A stretch of DNA of 64,000 nucleotides from Sphingomonas vulcanisoli (GTDB taxonomy: Bacteria; Pseudomonadota; Alphaproteobacteria; Sphingomonadales; Sphingomonadaceae). This document shows positions 33,692 through 41,747 of this stretch, one piece after another; position 1 is the stretch's first letter; each line of letters starts with the position of its first letter. The stretch is from the NCBI RefSeq assembly GCF_011761305.1, contig NZ_JAAOZC010000003.1:1-64000 (forward strand), written 5' to 3'. A program made the translations under genes and the position numbers. Below the pieces are notes generated by a model. That model did not search any database, was not told where the DNA came from, and saw only the letters and a list, made by a program, of their open reading frames with translations.

Positions 33692-33841
33692 CCCCTCCCT
33701 TTTAAGGGAGGGGCAAGGGGTGGGTGAGCATCTTCGGGGCTCGATGCCCCCGACGATGCTTTCGGTTGCGGGTTAAGTCAGTCTTTGGGCGCGCAGACGC
33801 GCGCACCCACCCCCGACTCCTCCCTGCGAGCAGGGAGGGGA
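33692..33841. repeat. Palindromic repeat family E (long form, reverse), copy E2
   Basis: Outer arms ACCCCTCCCTTTTAAGGGAG and CTGCGAGCAGGGAGGGG. The interior carries GGGGCTCGATGCCCC and AGTCTTTGGGCGCGCAGACG, the reverse of the block in copies E4 and E5. It abuts the aroB stop. Confidence 0.9.
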
Positions 33842-33843
33842 GA

Positions 33844-34950
33844 TTAGGCAACCACCATCGCTTCCTGATCCAGAAAACGCGCCACATCCGCCAGCGCCAC
33901 ATCCTTCGCCAGAAACGTCTCCCCTATTCCGTGCGCGAGCAGAAAGGGCAGCTTGCCGCCCTCCATCTTCTTGTCATGCAGCATGTGCGCAACCAGCGCC
34001 TCGCCCGAAGCGCGAACGCCCGCATCGCTAAGTGTCGAAGGTAGACCAGTGTCCGCCAGATGCCGCGTCACCCGCTCCGCATCCGCTCCCGAACACATCC
34101 CCATCGCCGCGGAGAAGCGGAACCCCAGTGCCATCCCGCACGCCACCGCCTCGCCATGCAGCAAGCGGTCCGAAAAGCCCGTTTCCGCCTCCAGCGCATG
34201 GCCGAAGGTGTGGCCGAGGTTGAGCAAGGCGCGCCGCCCCTTGGTCTCGCGCTCGTCCTCGCCCACGATCCGCGCCTTGGCGGCGACGCTGTGCGCGATC
34301 GCCTGGGTTTGCAGCGCGACATCGCCGGCCAGCAGCGCGGGGCCGTTCGTCTCGCACCAGGCGAAGAAAGCGGCATCGTCGATCAGGCCGTATTTCACCA
34401 CCTCGGCATAGCCCGCGCGCATCTCGCGGGCGGGCAGGGTTGCCAGCACCAGCGGATCGATTAGCACCAGGCTCGGCTGATAAAAGGCGCCCACCAGATT
34501 CTTGCCCGCCTTGCTGTTGATCGCGGTCTTGCCGCCGACCGAGCTATCGACCTGCGCGAGCAGGCTGGTCGGCACCTGCACGAAGCCGCAGCCGCGCTTG
34601 AGGATCGCCGCCGCGAAGCCGACGAGATCGCCGATCACCCCGCCGCCCAGCGCGACGATATGATCGCCGCGCTCCACCTCCAGCGCGATCAGGCGATCGG
34701 TCAGCGCCTCGAGCTGAGCCCAGCTCTTCGTGCTTTCGCCGGCCGGCAAAAGGATCGTCTCGACGCCGATCGCGCCCAGCCCAGCCCGAAGCGTCGGCAA
34801 TTGCACCGCCGCGACATGTTCGTCGGCTATGACGATCAGCCGGCCAGCCCGGGCGAATGTGGCGAGCACTTCGCCGGCACGGCCCAGCAGCCCGGCCTCG
34901 ATCAGGATCGGATAGGAACGCTCGCCGAGCGATACGGTAATCTCGGTCAT
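33844..34950 (-). CDS. aroB: 3-dehydroquinate synthase
   Basis: A 368-residue shikimate-pathway enzyme that cyclises DAHP to 3-dehydroquinate, using NAD and a divalent metal. Signatures: ALGGGVIGDLVGFAAAILKR, VPTSLLAQVDSSVGGKTAIN, GKNLVGAFYQPSLVLID, and metal ligands in GYAEVVKYGLI, LNLGHTFGHALEAETG and LLHGEAVACGM. Start overlaps the aroK stop (ATGA), the usual aroKB arrangement. Confidence 0.97.
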   Translation of the reverse strand: MTEITVSLGERSYPILIEAGLLGRAGEVLATFARAGRLIVIADEHVAAVQLPTLRAGLGAIGVETILLPAGESTKSWAQLEALTDRLIALEVERGDHIVALGGGVIGDLVGFAAAILKRGCGFVQVPTSLLAQVDSSVGGKTAINSKAGKNLVGAFYQPSLVLIDPLVLATLPAREMRAGYAEVVKYGLIDDAAFFAWCETNGPALLAGDVALQTQAIAHSVAAKARIVGEDERETKGRRALLNLGHTFGHALEAETGFSDRLLHGEAVACGMALGFRFSAAMGMCSGADAERVTRHLADTGLPSTLSDAGVRASGEALVAHMLHDKKMEGGKLPFLLAHGIGETFLAKDVALADVARFLDQEAMVVA

Positions 34951-35480
34951 GCCAGTGCCCTCAGGATCGCCTCGACCGCCGCGCTGTGCGGCAGCGGCTC
35001 GCTGCGCACATGAATCGGCGCGAGCGCATAGATCGGATTGCGTTTCTCGGCGAGTGCGGTGAGCGCCACTTTGGGATCCTGGCCCTTGAGCAAGGGCCGT
35101 GCGCCCGGCCGCCGCGCCACCCGGCCCGCGAGCACGCCGATGTCGGCATCCAGCCAGATCGCGGTGGCGCGATCGAGGATCAGCGCCCGCGTCTCCTCGT
35201 TCATGAAGGCGCCGCCGCCGGTGGCGATCACCTTGCGCCTACCTTCGATCAGCCGGGCGATCACGCGCCGCTCGCCATCGCGGAAATGGCCCTCGCCATA
35301 GCGTTCGAAGATTTCGGCCACGCTCAGCCCCGCGGCCTGCTCGATCTCCTCATCGGAATCGACGAACGGCAGCCGCAGCCGCTGGGCGAGACGGCGCCCT
35401 ACCGTGGATTTGCCCGCGCCCATCAGCCCGACCAGCACGATCGATCGTTCGGGGGCGGAATGAAGGCGGGCGGCGGACAC
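34947..35480 (-). CDS. aroK: Shikimate kinase
   Basis: A ~177-residue kinase phosphorylating shikimate with ATP. P-loop GLMGAGKSTVGRRLA, DSDEEIE for substrate binding, GEGHFRDGERRVI, GGGAFMNEETR and RPLLKG. The GTG at 35480 is chosen since it gives a family-like N-terminus (~17 residues before the P-loop core); an ATG at 35543 would overlap the divergent microprotein gene. Operon with aroB. Confidence 0.92.
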   Translation of the reverse strand: MSAARLHSAPERSIVLVGLMGAGKSTVGRRLAQRLRLPFVDSDEEIEQAAGLSVAEIFERYGEGHFRDGERRVIARLIEGRRKVIATGGGAFMNEETRALILDRATAIWLDADIGVLAGRVARRPGARPLLKGQDPKVALTALAEKRNPIYALAPIHVRSEPLPHSAAVEAILRALA

Positions 35481-35541
35481 GCGCGGGCTATACACAGGCG
35501 CCCCGTCTCGGGCAAAGCACGCGGGAGCCAACGGAGAGAGC

Positions 35542-35676
35542 ATGCCGCGTCCCCTGATCATCCTTCTTGCCATCATCGTCGTGATCCTGATCGTGCTGTT
35601 CGGCCTGTCGATGCTGGATCGACCCGTGCCCGTGACGCATGTCGAGCGCGCGCTGACCAATGCTTCCGCGCAATAG
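35542..35676 (+). CDS. 44-residue single-pass membrane protein
   Basis: Frame from ATG 35542 to TAG, with a strong GGAGAGAG just upstream. The product is MPRPLI, a hydrophobic helix (ILLAIIVVILIVLFGLSML), then ~20 polar residues ending NASAQ. The stop overlaps the next gene by 17 bases, suggesting coupling. No family recognised; the ribosome site and context support a real gene. Confidence 0.65.
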   Translation: MPRPLIILLAIIVVILIVLFGLSMLDRPVPVTHVERALTNASAQ

Positions 35677-37393
35677 GCTTTTGATCGCGGGCGCGGCGGC
35701 GCTCGCGCTGGCGGCGGCGGCGATTGGTCAGGAGCAGAAGCCCGAATCGCTGCTGCCGCCGGGCTTTTCCAGCGCGCCCCCCGCGCCCGCGCCTGTCGTC
35801 CCGGACTCCTCCGGCGCGGTGCCCGTGCCCGATGTCGAGGCGCCGCTCGATAACGCGACCGAGACCGACGAGGCGGCGCCCGATCTGCCACCCGCTCCGC
35901 CCGAAATTCCCCCCGCCGCGCGCCGCTCGCTCGATCGCGTCGGCGCGAGCGACATCTATGGCGATCAGGCGTTCGGTTCGCTCGACGGGCGCTATGTCGC
36001 CACGCTCATGCGCGGCATCCAGGCGCCGATCGCCTCGCGCTGGGCCGAGATCGTGCTGCGCCGTGCGTTGCTGGCCAGGACGCCGGCGCCGGCGGGCGAA
36101 GGGCAGGCCGATTGGGTCGCCGATCGCGCCGCCTTGCTGCTGCGGCTGGGCGAATCGAACGGCGCGCGGCTGCTCGTGCAGGCGGTGGACGTCGATATGT
36201 TCTCACCCCGGCTGCGGCGGGTGGCGATCGAGAGCGCGCTCGCGGGTGGCGATCCCGCCGGCCTCTGCCCGCTGCCAGACGGCGCCGAGACGGTCGGCGG
36301 CGATGCCGTGTGGCCGATGATCCGCGCGGGTTGCGCGGCGCTCTCGAACGATGCCGCCACCGCCAATGCGATGATCGGCAGGGGGCGCCCCGGCGATCCG
36401 ATCGATCATATGCTCGCCGAGAAACTGGCGGGCGCGGGCGGCGCGCGCCGCGCGATGCCGATCGATTGGACGGGCGTGGATTCGCTCACCGATTGGCGCT
36501 TCGGCCTGGCGACCGCGCTCAACATTCTCGTGCCCCAGCCCCTGCTCGATGCGAGCCCAAGCTGGTTCAAGGCCTGGGCCGCGCAGGCGCCGATGATCGC
36601 CGCCAGCGACCGCATTCCCTACGCGCGCGCCGCTGCCGTGCAGGGCGTTCTCTCCGCCGCCGAACTGGTCGATCTCTATGGCCGAGTGATGGACGAGGCG
36701 GGATCGATCGATACCGACAGCCCCTCGGGTCGCCTGCGCGCCGCCTATCTCGGCGACGACGATGAGGCGCGCGTCGCGGCGATGCACAGCCTGTGGGATG
36801 GATCGCAGGGCGAGCCGGATCGCTACGCCGCCGCGATCCTCACCGCGCGGGCGGCGGCGCGGATCGCCCCCGATACGGATCGCAAGGCCGATGTCGTGCC
36901 GATTCTCGGCAGCCTGTTCGCGGCGGGGCTCGACGTGCAGGCGGCGCGCTGGGCGCCGGTCGTCGCGCAGATGAAGGGTGAGGACGGCGATCGCGCCTGG
37001 GCTCTGCTCTCGGTGGGGGCACCCCGCGCGCCGTTTCAGATCGATGCCGCGCGGCTGCAAAGCTATGCCAAGCGCGCCGGCGATGCCGGCAAGCAGCGCA
37101 CCGCGATGCTCGCGGCGGCGCTGGCGGGGCTCGGGCGTCTGCCGGTTGCCGATGCGGAGAAGGCGGCGGGTACGCCGCTGGGCCGGAGCGTCCCGCTGAC
37201 CAACGCCTTCCAGCGCGCGGTGACCGGCAATGCGCAGGGCGGCGCGGCGCTGCTCGCGGCGGTGGCGATGCAGAGCCCGAGCTGGACCGGCGTGCCGCCT
37301 AGCGATTTCTACCGTGTCATCGCCGGCCTGCGCGCGGCGGGGATGGAAACTGAAGCGCGGATGCTCGCCGCCGAGGCGATGACCCGGCTGTGA
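35660..37393 (+). CDS. Exported helical-repeat-like protein of unknown function
   Basis: A 577-residue protein with an N-terminal signal peptide (RNRLLIAGAAALALAAAAIG), a Pro/Ala-rich linker (~residues 30-95), then a long Ala/Leu/Arg-rich region that looks alpha-solenoid, with segments such as RVAAMHSLWDGSQGEPDRYA. No catalytic motif was recognised. It begins inside the end of the microprotein gene and is followed by repeat E3 and xerD. Likely a periplasmic or envelope factor; this is inferred only from the signal. Confidence 0.75.
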   Translation: MLPRNRLLIAGAAALALAAAAIGQEQKPESLLPPGFSSAPPAPAPVVPDSSGAVPVPDVEAPLDNATETDEAAPDLPPAPPEIPPAARRSLDRVGASDIYGDQAFGSLDGRYVATLMRGIQAPIASRWAEIVLRRALLARTPAPAGEGQADWVADRAALLLRLGESNGARLLVQAVDVDMFSPRLRRVAIESALAGGDPAGLCPLPDGAETVGGDAVWPMIRAGCAALSNDAATANAMIGRGRPGDPIDHMLAEKLAGAGGARRAMPIDWTGVDSLTDWRFGLATALNILVPQPLLDASPSWFKAWAAQAPMIAASDRIPYARAAAVQGVLSAAELVDLYGRVMDEAGSIDTDSPSGRLRAAYLGDDDEARVAAMHSLWDGSQGEPDRYAAAILTARAAARIAPDTDRKADVVPILGSLFAAGLDVQAARWAPVVAQMKGEDGDRAWALLSVGAPRAPFQIDAARLQSYAKRAGDAGKQRTAMLAAALAGLGRLPVADAEKAAGTPLGRSVPLTNAFQRAVTGNAQGGAALLAAVAMQSPSWTGVPPSDFYRVIAGLRAAGMETEARMLAAEAMTRL

Positions 37394-37406
37394 GGAGCGA
37401 CCGCCT

Positions 37407-37519
37407 CTCCCCTCCCGCGTGCGGGAGGGGCCGGGGGTGGGCAGGACACACGCGCAGAGCTCCCCCGGATCAAGTCCGGGGTCGCCCCACCCCTAACCCC
37501 TCCCGCTCGCGGGAGGGGC
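37407..37519. repeat. Palindromic repeat family E (short form), copy E3
   Basis: The arms CTCCCCTCCCGCGTGCGGGAGG with GGTGGGCAGG and CGCCCCACCCCTAACCCCTC with CGCGGGAGGGG. Its right edge GGGAGGGG (37511-37518) ends 5 bases before the xerD GTG and can act as its Shine-Dalgarno sequence. Confidence 0.85.
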
Positions 37520-37523
37520 ATGC

Positions 37524-38411
37524 GTGAGCGACACCCCCCTCATCGAAGCCTTCCTCGAAATGCTCGCCGCGGAGGCGGGGGCGGCGCGGAACACGTTGAT
37601 GGCGTACGGCACCGATCTGCGCGGCGCGTCTGAGTTCCTCGGCGGCCGCCTCGCCGAGGCCGATACCGCCGCGCTGGAACGGCTCGGCGAAAGCTGGCTG
37701 CCGCTCGCGCGCTCCACCGCCGCGCGCAAGGCGTCCGCGCTGCGCCGCTTCTTCGGCTTCCTCGCCGATGAGAAGCTCCGCGCCGATGACCCCTCGGCAG
37801 CGCTGCCCCGCCCGGGCACCGCACGCACCCTCCCCAAGATCCTCGGCCACGCCGATGTCGATCGCCTGTTCGCCGTGATCGCCGATCGTCTTAAGGCAGC
37901 GCGCTCCCCCGCCAACCTCCGCCTCGCCGCGCTGATCGAACTGCTTTACGGCTCCGGCCTGCGCGCCACCGAGCTGGTCTCGCTGCCGCGCCGGCTGATC
38001 CGCGCCGATCAACCCTTTCTGATCCTCAAGGGCAAGGGCGGCCGCGAACGGCTCGTCCCCCTCTCCGATCGCGCCCGCGCCGCCGTCTCCGCTTATGCCG
38101 AAACGCTGCCCAAGGACGGCCAATGGCTGTTCCCCTCGGGCGCCAAGCACCTCAGCCGCGTCCGCCTCTATCAATTGGTGCGCGAGCTGGCGGCGGAGGC
38201 GGGCATCCCGCCCGATCGCATCAGCCCCCACGTGCTGCGCCATGCCTTCGCCACGCACCTGCTGGAGGGCGGCGCCGATCTCCGCGCACTGCAGACCATG
38301 CTCGGCCACGCCGACATCGCGACCACGCAGATCTACACCCATGTCGATAGCCAGCGGCTGGTGGAGCTCGTCACGACACGGCACCCGCTGGCGGATAAGG
38401 GGCGAAACTAA
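37524..38411 (+). CDS. xerD: Site-specific tyrosine recombinase XerD
   Basis: A 295-residue recombinase that resolves chromosome dimers at dif with XerC. SAM-like N-terminal domain (YGTDLRGASEFLGGR) and catalytic domain with Arg in LLYGSGLRATELVSLPRR (~145), HVLRHAFATHLLEGGADLRA (~233-252), and LGHADIATTQIYTHV carrying the catalytic Tyr (~271). No dif-like site was sought beyond the immediate flanks. GTG start follows GGGAGGGG supplied by repeat E3. Confidence 0.95.
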   Translation: MSDTPLIEAFLEMLAAEAGAARNTLMAYGTDLRGASEFLGGRLAEADTAALERLGESWLPLARSTAARKASALRRFFGFLADEKLRADDPSAALPRPGTARTLPKILGHADVDRLFAVIADRLKAARSPANLRLAALIELLYGSGLRATELVSLPRRLIRADQPFLILKGKGGRERLVPLSDRARAAVSAYAETLPKDGQWLFPSGAKHLSRVRLYQLVRELAAEAGIPPDRISPHVLRHAFATHLLEGGADLRALQTMLGHADIATTQIYTHVDSQRLVELVTTRHPLADKGRN

Positions 38412-38426
38412 GCGGCACCCTCACCA

Positions 38427-38512
38427 ACCGTTCGTGCTGAGCTTGTCGAAGCACTGTTCTTATTTCAGCGTTGGAGAAGAAGGGCACCCTTCGACAAGCT
38501 CAGGGCAAACGG
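38427..38512. repeat. Palindromic repeat family D, copy D2
   Basis: The arms ACCGTTCGTGCTGAGCTTGT with CGAAGCAC and CCCTTCGACAAGCTCAGGGC with AAACGGT. Lies between xerD and accA. Confidence 0.9.
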
Positions 38513-38578
38513 TAGATGGGTGGCGCACCGGAAGCCTCCGCGTTGACGCTTTCCGCTTGGCCTCCTAACCCGCGCGCC

Positions 38579-39526
38579 ATGGTGGCCTTCCTCGATTTCG
38601 AAAAGCCTCTCGCCGAGCTCGCCGCGCGCATCGCCGAGCTGCGGGAGACCGCTGATGCCAATGGTACGCTGGATATCGATACGGAGGTCAGCCGTCTCCA
38701 GACGCGCGCCGACAAGATGCTCCGCGATCTCTATGGCAAGCTCACGCCGTGGCAGAAGGCGCAAGTCGCACGCCATCAGGAACGGCCGCATCTCAAGGAT
38801 TATATCGCGGGCTTCGTGCAGGATTTCACCGCGCTGGCCGGCGATCGCGCGTTCGGGGACGATCAGGCGATCATCGGCGGGCTCGGCCGGATCGCGGGCC
38901 GCCGCGTCGTCGTGATCGGGCATGAGAAGGGCGAGGATACCGCCAGCCGCATCCGCCACAATTTCGGCATGGCAAAGCCAGAGGGTTATCGCAAGGCGAT
39001 CCGGCTGATGGAACTGGCGGAGCGCTTCGGCCTCCCGGTGGTGACCCTGGTCGATACCGCGGGCGCCTTTCCCGGCGTCCAGGCCGAGGAGCGCGGCCAG
39101 GCGGAAGCGATCGCGCGATCGACCGAGGCCTGCCTCAATCTCGGCGTGCCGCTGGTCGCGGCGATCGTCGGCGAGGGCGGTTCGGGCGGCGCGGTGGCGC
39201 TGGCGGCGGCGAATCGGGTGCTGATGTTCGAACATGCCATCTATTCGGTGATCTCGCCCGAAGGCGCGTCCTCGATCCTGTGGCGCACCGCCGATCGCGC
39301 TTCGGATGCGGCCGATGCGATGAAGATCACCGCCGCCGATCTCAAGAAGCTGGGCGTGATCGATCGCATTGTCGCCGAGCCGGTGGGGGGCGCCCACCGC
39401 GATCCCACGCTGGCGATCGCCAATCTCGGCGCTGCGGTGGCCGATGAGCTCGATGCCCTCGCCCCGCTCGATCGCGCCACGCTGATCGATCAGCGCCGCA
39501 CAAAATTCCTCAATATCGGCGTGTAA
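38579..39526 (+). CDS. accA: Acetyl-CoA carboxylase carboxyltransferase subunit alpha
   Basis: A 315-residue subunit that, with AccD, moves the carboxyl group from biotin to acetyl-CoA in fatty-acid synthesis. Signatures: [19 protein letters not shown] at the start, [67 protein letters not shown], and [15 protein letters not shown]. Start at ATG 38579 gives the family N-terminus; upstream in-frame codons come from spacer. A bidirectional terminator follows. Confidence 0.97.
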   Translation: MVAFLDFEKPLAELAARIAELRETADANGTLDIDTEVSRLQTRADKMLRDLYGKLTPWQKAQVARHQERPHLKDYIAGFVQDFTALAGDRAFGDDQAIIGGLGRIAGRRVVVIGHEKGEDTASRIRHNFGMAKPEGYRKAIRLMELAERFGLPVVTLVDTAGAFPGVQAEERGQAEAIARSTEACLNLGVPLVAAIVGEGGSGGAVALAAANRVLMFEHAIYSVISPEGASSILWRTADRASDAADAMKITAADLKKLGVIDRIVAEPVGGAHRDPTLAIANLGAAVADELDALAPLDRATLIDQRRTKFLNIGV

Positions 39527-39591
39527 ATCCCCAAAACCCTCGCCCGCGAAAGCGGGAGAGGGTTAAAATGACGGGAGAGGGCTGAAATAAA

Positions 39592-39627
39592 AAGGCCGGC
39601 GAGGTTTCCCCCGCCGGCCTTCTTTTG
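39592..39627. terminator. Bidirectional intrinsic terminator
   Basis: Perfect 10-base arms AAGGCCGGCG (39592-39601) and CGCCGGCCTT (39612-39621) with a 10-base loop, flanked by TCTTTT on the right and AAATAAAAA on the left. It can end accA on the plus strand and the first Flp pilin on the minus strand. Confidence 0.88.
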
Positions 39628-39642
39628 CCCGTGCTCTTAAGC

Positions 39643-39810
39643 TTAGCTGGCCTTCATGTTGGTCGCGACATTGTTAAAGGTCGTCGAAATCTTGCCGCCG
39701 AGCGTGCTCATTGCGCCAATGGCGGCAACGGCGATCAGCGCCGCAATCAGGCCATATTCGATCGCCGTGGCGCCCTTGCTGTTCTTGATCAGGTTCCGAA
39801 TGGTACGCAT
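39643..39810 (-). CDS. flp: Flp family type IVb pilin (copy 1)
   Basis: A 55-residue prepilin: basic leader MRTIRNLIKNSKGA, cleavage before TAIEYGLIAALIAVAAIGAM with the conserved Glu and Tyr, then a short tail ending TNMKAS. This is the Flp/Fap pilin pattern used by tad-type adhesion pili. No tad secretion genes are within the window. A TTAA-N7-GTTA element lies ~95 bases upstream. A second pilin gene follows upstream in the same orientation. Confidence 0.9.
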   Translation of the reverse strand: MRTIRNLIKNSKGATAIEYGLIAALIAVAAIGAMSTLGGKISTTFNNVATNMKAS

Positions 39811-39903
39811 TTACTATCTCCTCGTCAGGGCCAGCGGCCCCCAGATTTTCCGTCCCGCCGCTCCCGCCCTTGGGCCGACACCGCTTCCTCTAATGGAAGG
39901 GGG

Positions 39904-39918
39904 TAACCGAACCCTTAA
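39904..39918 (-). promoter_or_regulatory. CtrA-like site upstream of Flp pilin copy 1
   Basis: On the minus strand TTAA-GGGTTCG-GTTA matches the CtrA consensus TTAA-N7-TTAA with one mismatch. CtrA is known to control pilin genes in Caulobacter. Proposed from sequence only. Confidence 0.3.
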
Positions 39919-39945
39919 TGCGCTGTCGATTTTGAACCGCCGGTT

Positions 39946-40128
39946 TCAGCCGGTGGGCGTCGCCGCCACGACCTGTGCGGCGACATTGCCCCAAAGCCCG
40001 CCGGAACGGTTGCCCAGCGCGCTGATCCCGACGACCGCGACGATCACGACAAGAGCGACGATCAGCCCATATTCGATCGCGGCGGCACCGCGCCGATCAT
40101 CGAGAAGCTTGCGAAAGCTGGGCAGCAT
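39946..40128 (-). CDS. flp: Flp family type IVb pilin (copy 2)
   Basis: A 60-residue prepilin: leader MLPSFRKLLDDRRGA, then AAIEYGLIVALVVIVAVVGI and a tail with LGNRSGGLWGNVAAQVV. Same class as copy 1 but with a longer, aromatic-containing tail, so the two are not recent duplicates. They may be major and minor pilins of one pilus. Confidence 0.9.
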   Translation of the reverse strand: MLPSFRKLLDDRRGAAAIEYGLIVALVVIVAVVGISALGNRSGGLWGNVAAQVVAATPTG

Positions 40129-40169
40129 GCCAGGGCCGTAGCCGAGTAAGGTAAATTAAAGGTTCGAGC

Positions 40170-40571
40170 TTGGCCGAATATCTGATGGTCCCGGCGGTGG
40201 CGCTGATCGATGGCGATGGCCGCGTGCTGGTGCAGCAGCGTCCGGCGGGCAAATCGATGGCGGGCCTGTGGGAATTCCCCGGCGGCAAGCTGGAGCCGGG
40301 CGAAACGCCCGAGGCGGCACTGGTCCGTGAGCTGCGCGAGGAATTGGGGATCGAGGCCGCCACCGCCTGCCTCGCCCCCGCCTGCTTCGCCAGCGAACCG
40401 CTGGGCGAGCGGCACCTGCTGTTGCTGCTGTACGTCTGCCGCAAATGGCGCGGCATCCCGCAGCCGCTGGAAGGCGGCGCGCTCAAATGGATGCGGCCGG
40501 TGGAGCTGCACGGGCTGGACATGCCGCCGGCGGATCGGCCGCTGATCGGGCTGTTGGAGGCGTTGCTCTAG
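40170..40571 (+). CDS. mutT: Nudix hydrolase, MutT type (8-oxo-dGTPase)
   Basis: A 133-residue enzyme from TTG 40170, or 128 from ATG 40185; the latter gives [15 protein letters not shown], closer to known MutT starts. Nudix box [20 protein letters not shown] followed by ELGI fits GX5EX7REUXEEXGU. MutT hydrolyses oxidised dGTP to prevent A:T to C:G errors. The substrate preference is inferred. Confidence 0.88.
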   Translation: MAEYLMVPAVALIDGDGRVLVQQRPAGKSMAGLWEFPGGKLEPGETPEAALVRELREELGIEAATACLAPACFASEPLGERHLLLLLYVCRKWRGIPQPLEGGALKWMRPVELHGLDMPPADRPLIGLLEALL

Positions 40572-40576
40572 CCAAA

Positions 40577-40724
40577 GCCCCTCCCTTTCAAGGGAGGGGT
40601 TGGGGGTGGGTGCGCGCGTCTGCGCGCCTAGAAGACTCTCCACCGCCCTAAAGCCTCGAAAGGGGCATCGAGCCCCTCTCGAGGCTGACCCACCCCTTGC
40701 CCCTCCCTCAAGAGGGAGGGGTTG
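40577..40724. repeat. Palindromic repeat family E (long form), copy E4
   Basis: Outer arms GCCCCTCCCTTTCAAGGGAG and CCTCAAGAGGGAGGGG. Interior GCGCGCGTCTGCGCGCCTAG, AAGACT and GGGGCATCGAGCCCCT are shared with E5 and, inverted, with E2. Its right edge overlaps the stop codon of the convergent methyltransferase. Confidence 0.9.
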
Positions 40725-41571
40725 GCTTTTTCAACGCCCCCGCCAAACTCGCCGTCGCCGATCCGCGCTTGGCCGGCTGCGGCTGATCGGGGCTGGGGGA
40801 CCAGGCGGTGAGGAAGATCAGCTGGAAACGCTCGCGCGTCTTGCCGTCGGGCTCGGCGGCGTCCGCGAAGGCGGCGTTCAACCGCGCGAGGCGCGCGCGG
40901 CTGAGCCAAGGCGGGGTCTGTCCCGCCAGCTGGTTTGTCGCCGCCATGCCGCGCAGATCGGCGATCAGGCTGAACACCGTGCCATAGCGCACGTCGAGAG
41001 ACTCGACATCGGCGACCGGCAGCGTGAACCCCGCGCGCGTCAGCAGATCGCCCGCCGCGCGCACGTCGATCTGCGGGTGGAAGCGCGCCGGCGCGGCCTC
41101 CCCCGCATCGGCGGCAGTGATCGCCGCCTTGAGCGCGGGCAGGCTGCCCGCCCCGACGAATGCGGCGAGCAACAACCCATCCGGCCTAAGCGCGCGGCGG
41201 CACTGGACGAGCGCGCCGGGCAGATCGTTGACCGTATCGAGGACACCCGCCGAGACGATCAGATCGAAGCTGCCGGGCGCGAACGGCAGCGCGTCCTCCT
41301 CGCATTGGACGCCCTCCGCCGCTGCGGCGAATCGCGCCCCCGCGTCGCACGGCATCACCGTCAAGCCCCGAGCCCGGAGCGCCCCCGTCAGCGCCCCGTC
41401 GGCGCAACCGAGATCGAGCACGTCCTTGAAGTCGCGCGTCACGAAATCCAGCCGCTCCAGCAGCCCCTCGATCATCGCATCGCGCAGAAAGCCGTGCGCC
41501 GCATAACCCGGTTGCGCGCGATCGCGGCGGCGGCGGCGCAGCGCGCGGCTGAAGATTTCGGGCGCGGCCAT
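40708..41571 (-). CDS. SAM-dependent methyltransferase (BioC/NDUFAF5-like)
   Basis: A 287-residue class I methyltransferase. N-terminal FSRALRRRRRDRAQPGYAAH is typical of the NDUFAF5/BioC-like group of Alphaproteobacteria; motif I is VLDLGCADGALTGAL, and FDLIVSAGVLDTVNDLPGAL and RPDGLLLAAFVG follow. NDUFAF5 modifies a complex I subunit; bacterial homologues are often of unknown role. The last five or six residues (ending PTPPS) and the stop lie within repeat E4. Divergent from comF across repeat A7. Confidence 0.86.
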   Translation of the reverse strand: MAAPEIFSRALRRRRRDRAQPGYAAHGFLRDAMIEGLLERLDFVTRDFKDVLDLGCADGALTGALRARGLTVMPCDAGARFAAAAEGVQCEEDALPFAPGSFDLIVSAGVLDTVNDLPGALVQCRRALRPDGLLLAAFVGAGSLPALKAAITAADAGEAAPARFHPQIDVRAAGDLLTRAGFTLPVADVESLDVRYGTVFSLIADLRGMAATNQLAGQTPPWLSRARLARLNAAFADAAEPDGKTRERFQLIFLTAWSPSPDQPQPAKRGSATASLAGALKKPTPPS

Positions 41572-41624
41572 CGCGGGCGCTTGTGCCGAGCGAGCGGGCG
41601 CGGGACAAGCGGGCAGGAATTTAA

Positions 41625-41747
41625 TCCTCACCCGCCAGGGGGAGGTGTCAGCGCAGCTGACGGAGGGGGAGGATGCGATGTCCGTAAATGTATCTCTGTC
41701 CTCCCCCTCCGTCGCCTTCGGCGCCACCTCCCCCTGGCGGGGGAGGA
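41625..41747. repeat. Palindromic repeat family A, copy A7 (overlapping comF start)
   Basis: The arms TCCTCACCCGCCAGGGGGAG and CTCCCCCTGGCGGGGGAGGA. Inner GTCAGCGCAGCTGACGGAGG and CTCCGTCGCCTTCGGCGCC. Both candidate start codons of comF lie inside it. Confidence 0.9.

Noticed and set aside
38543-38571. Promoter for accA (TTGACG, 17 bases, TAACCC)
   Set aside because: The -10 is poor, so it was not listed as a feature.
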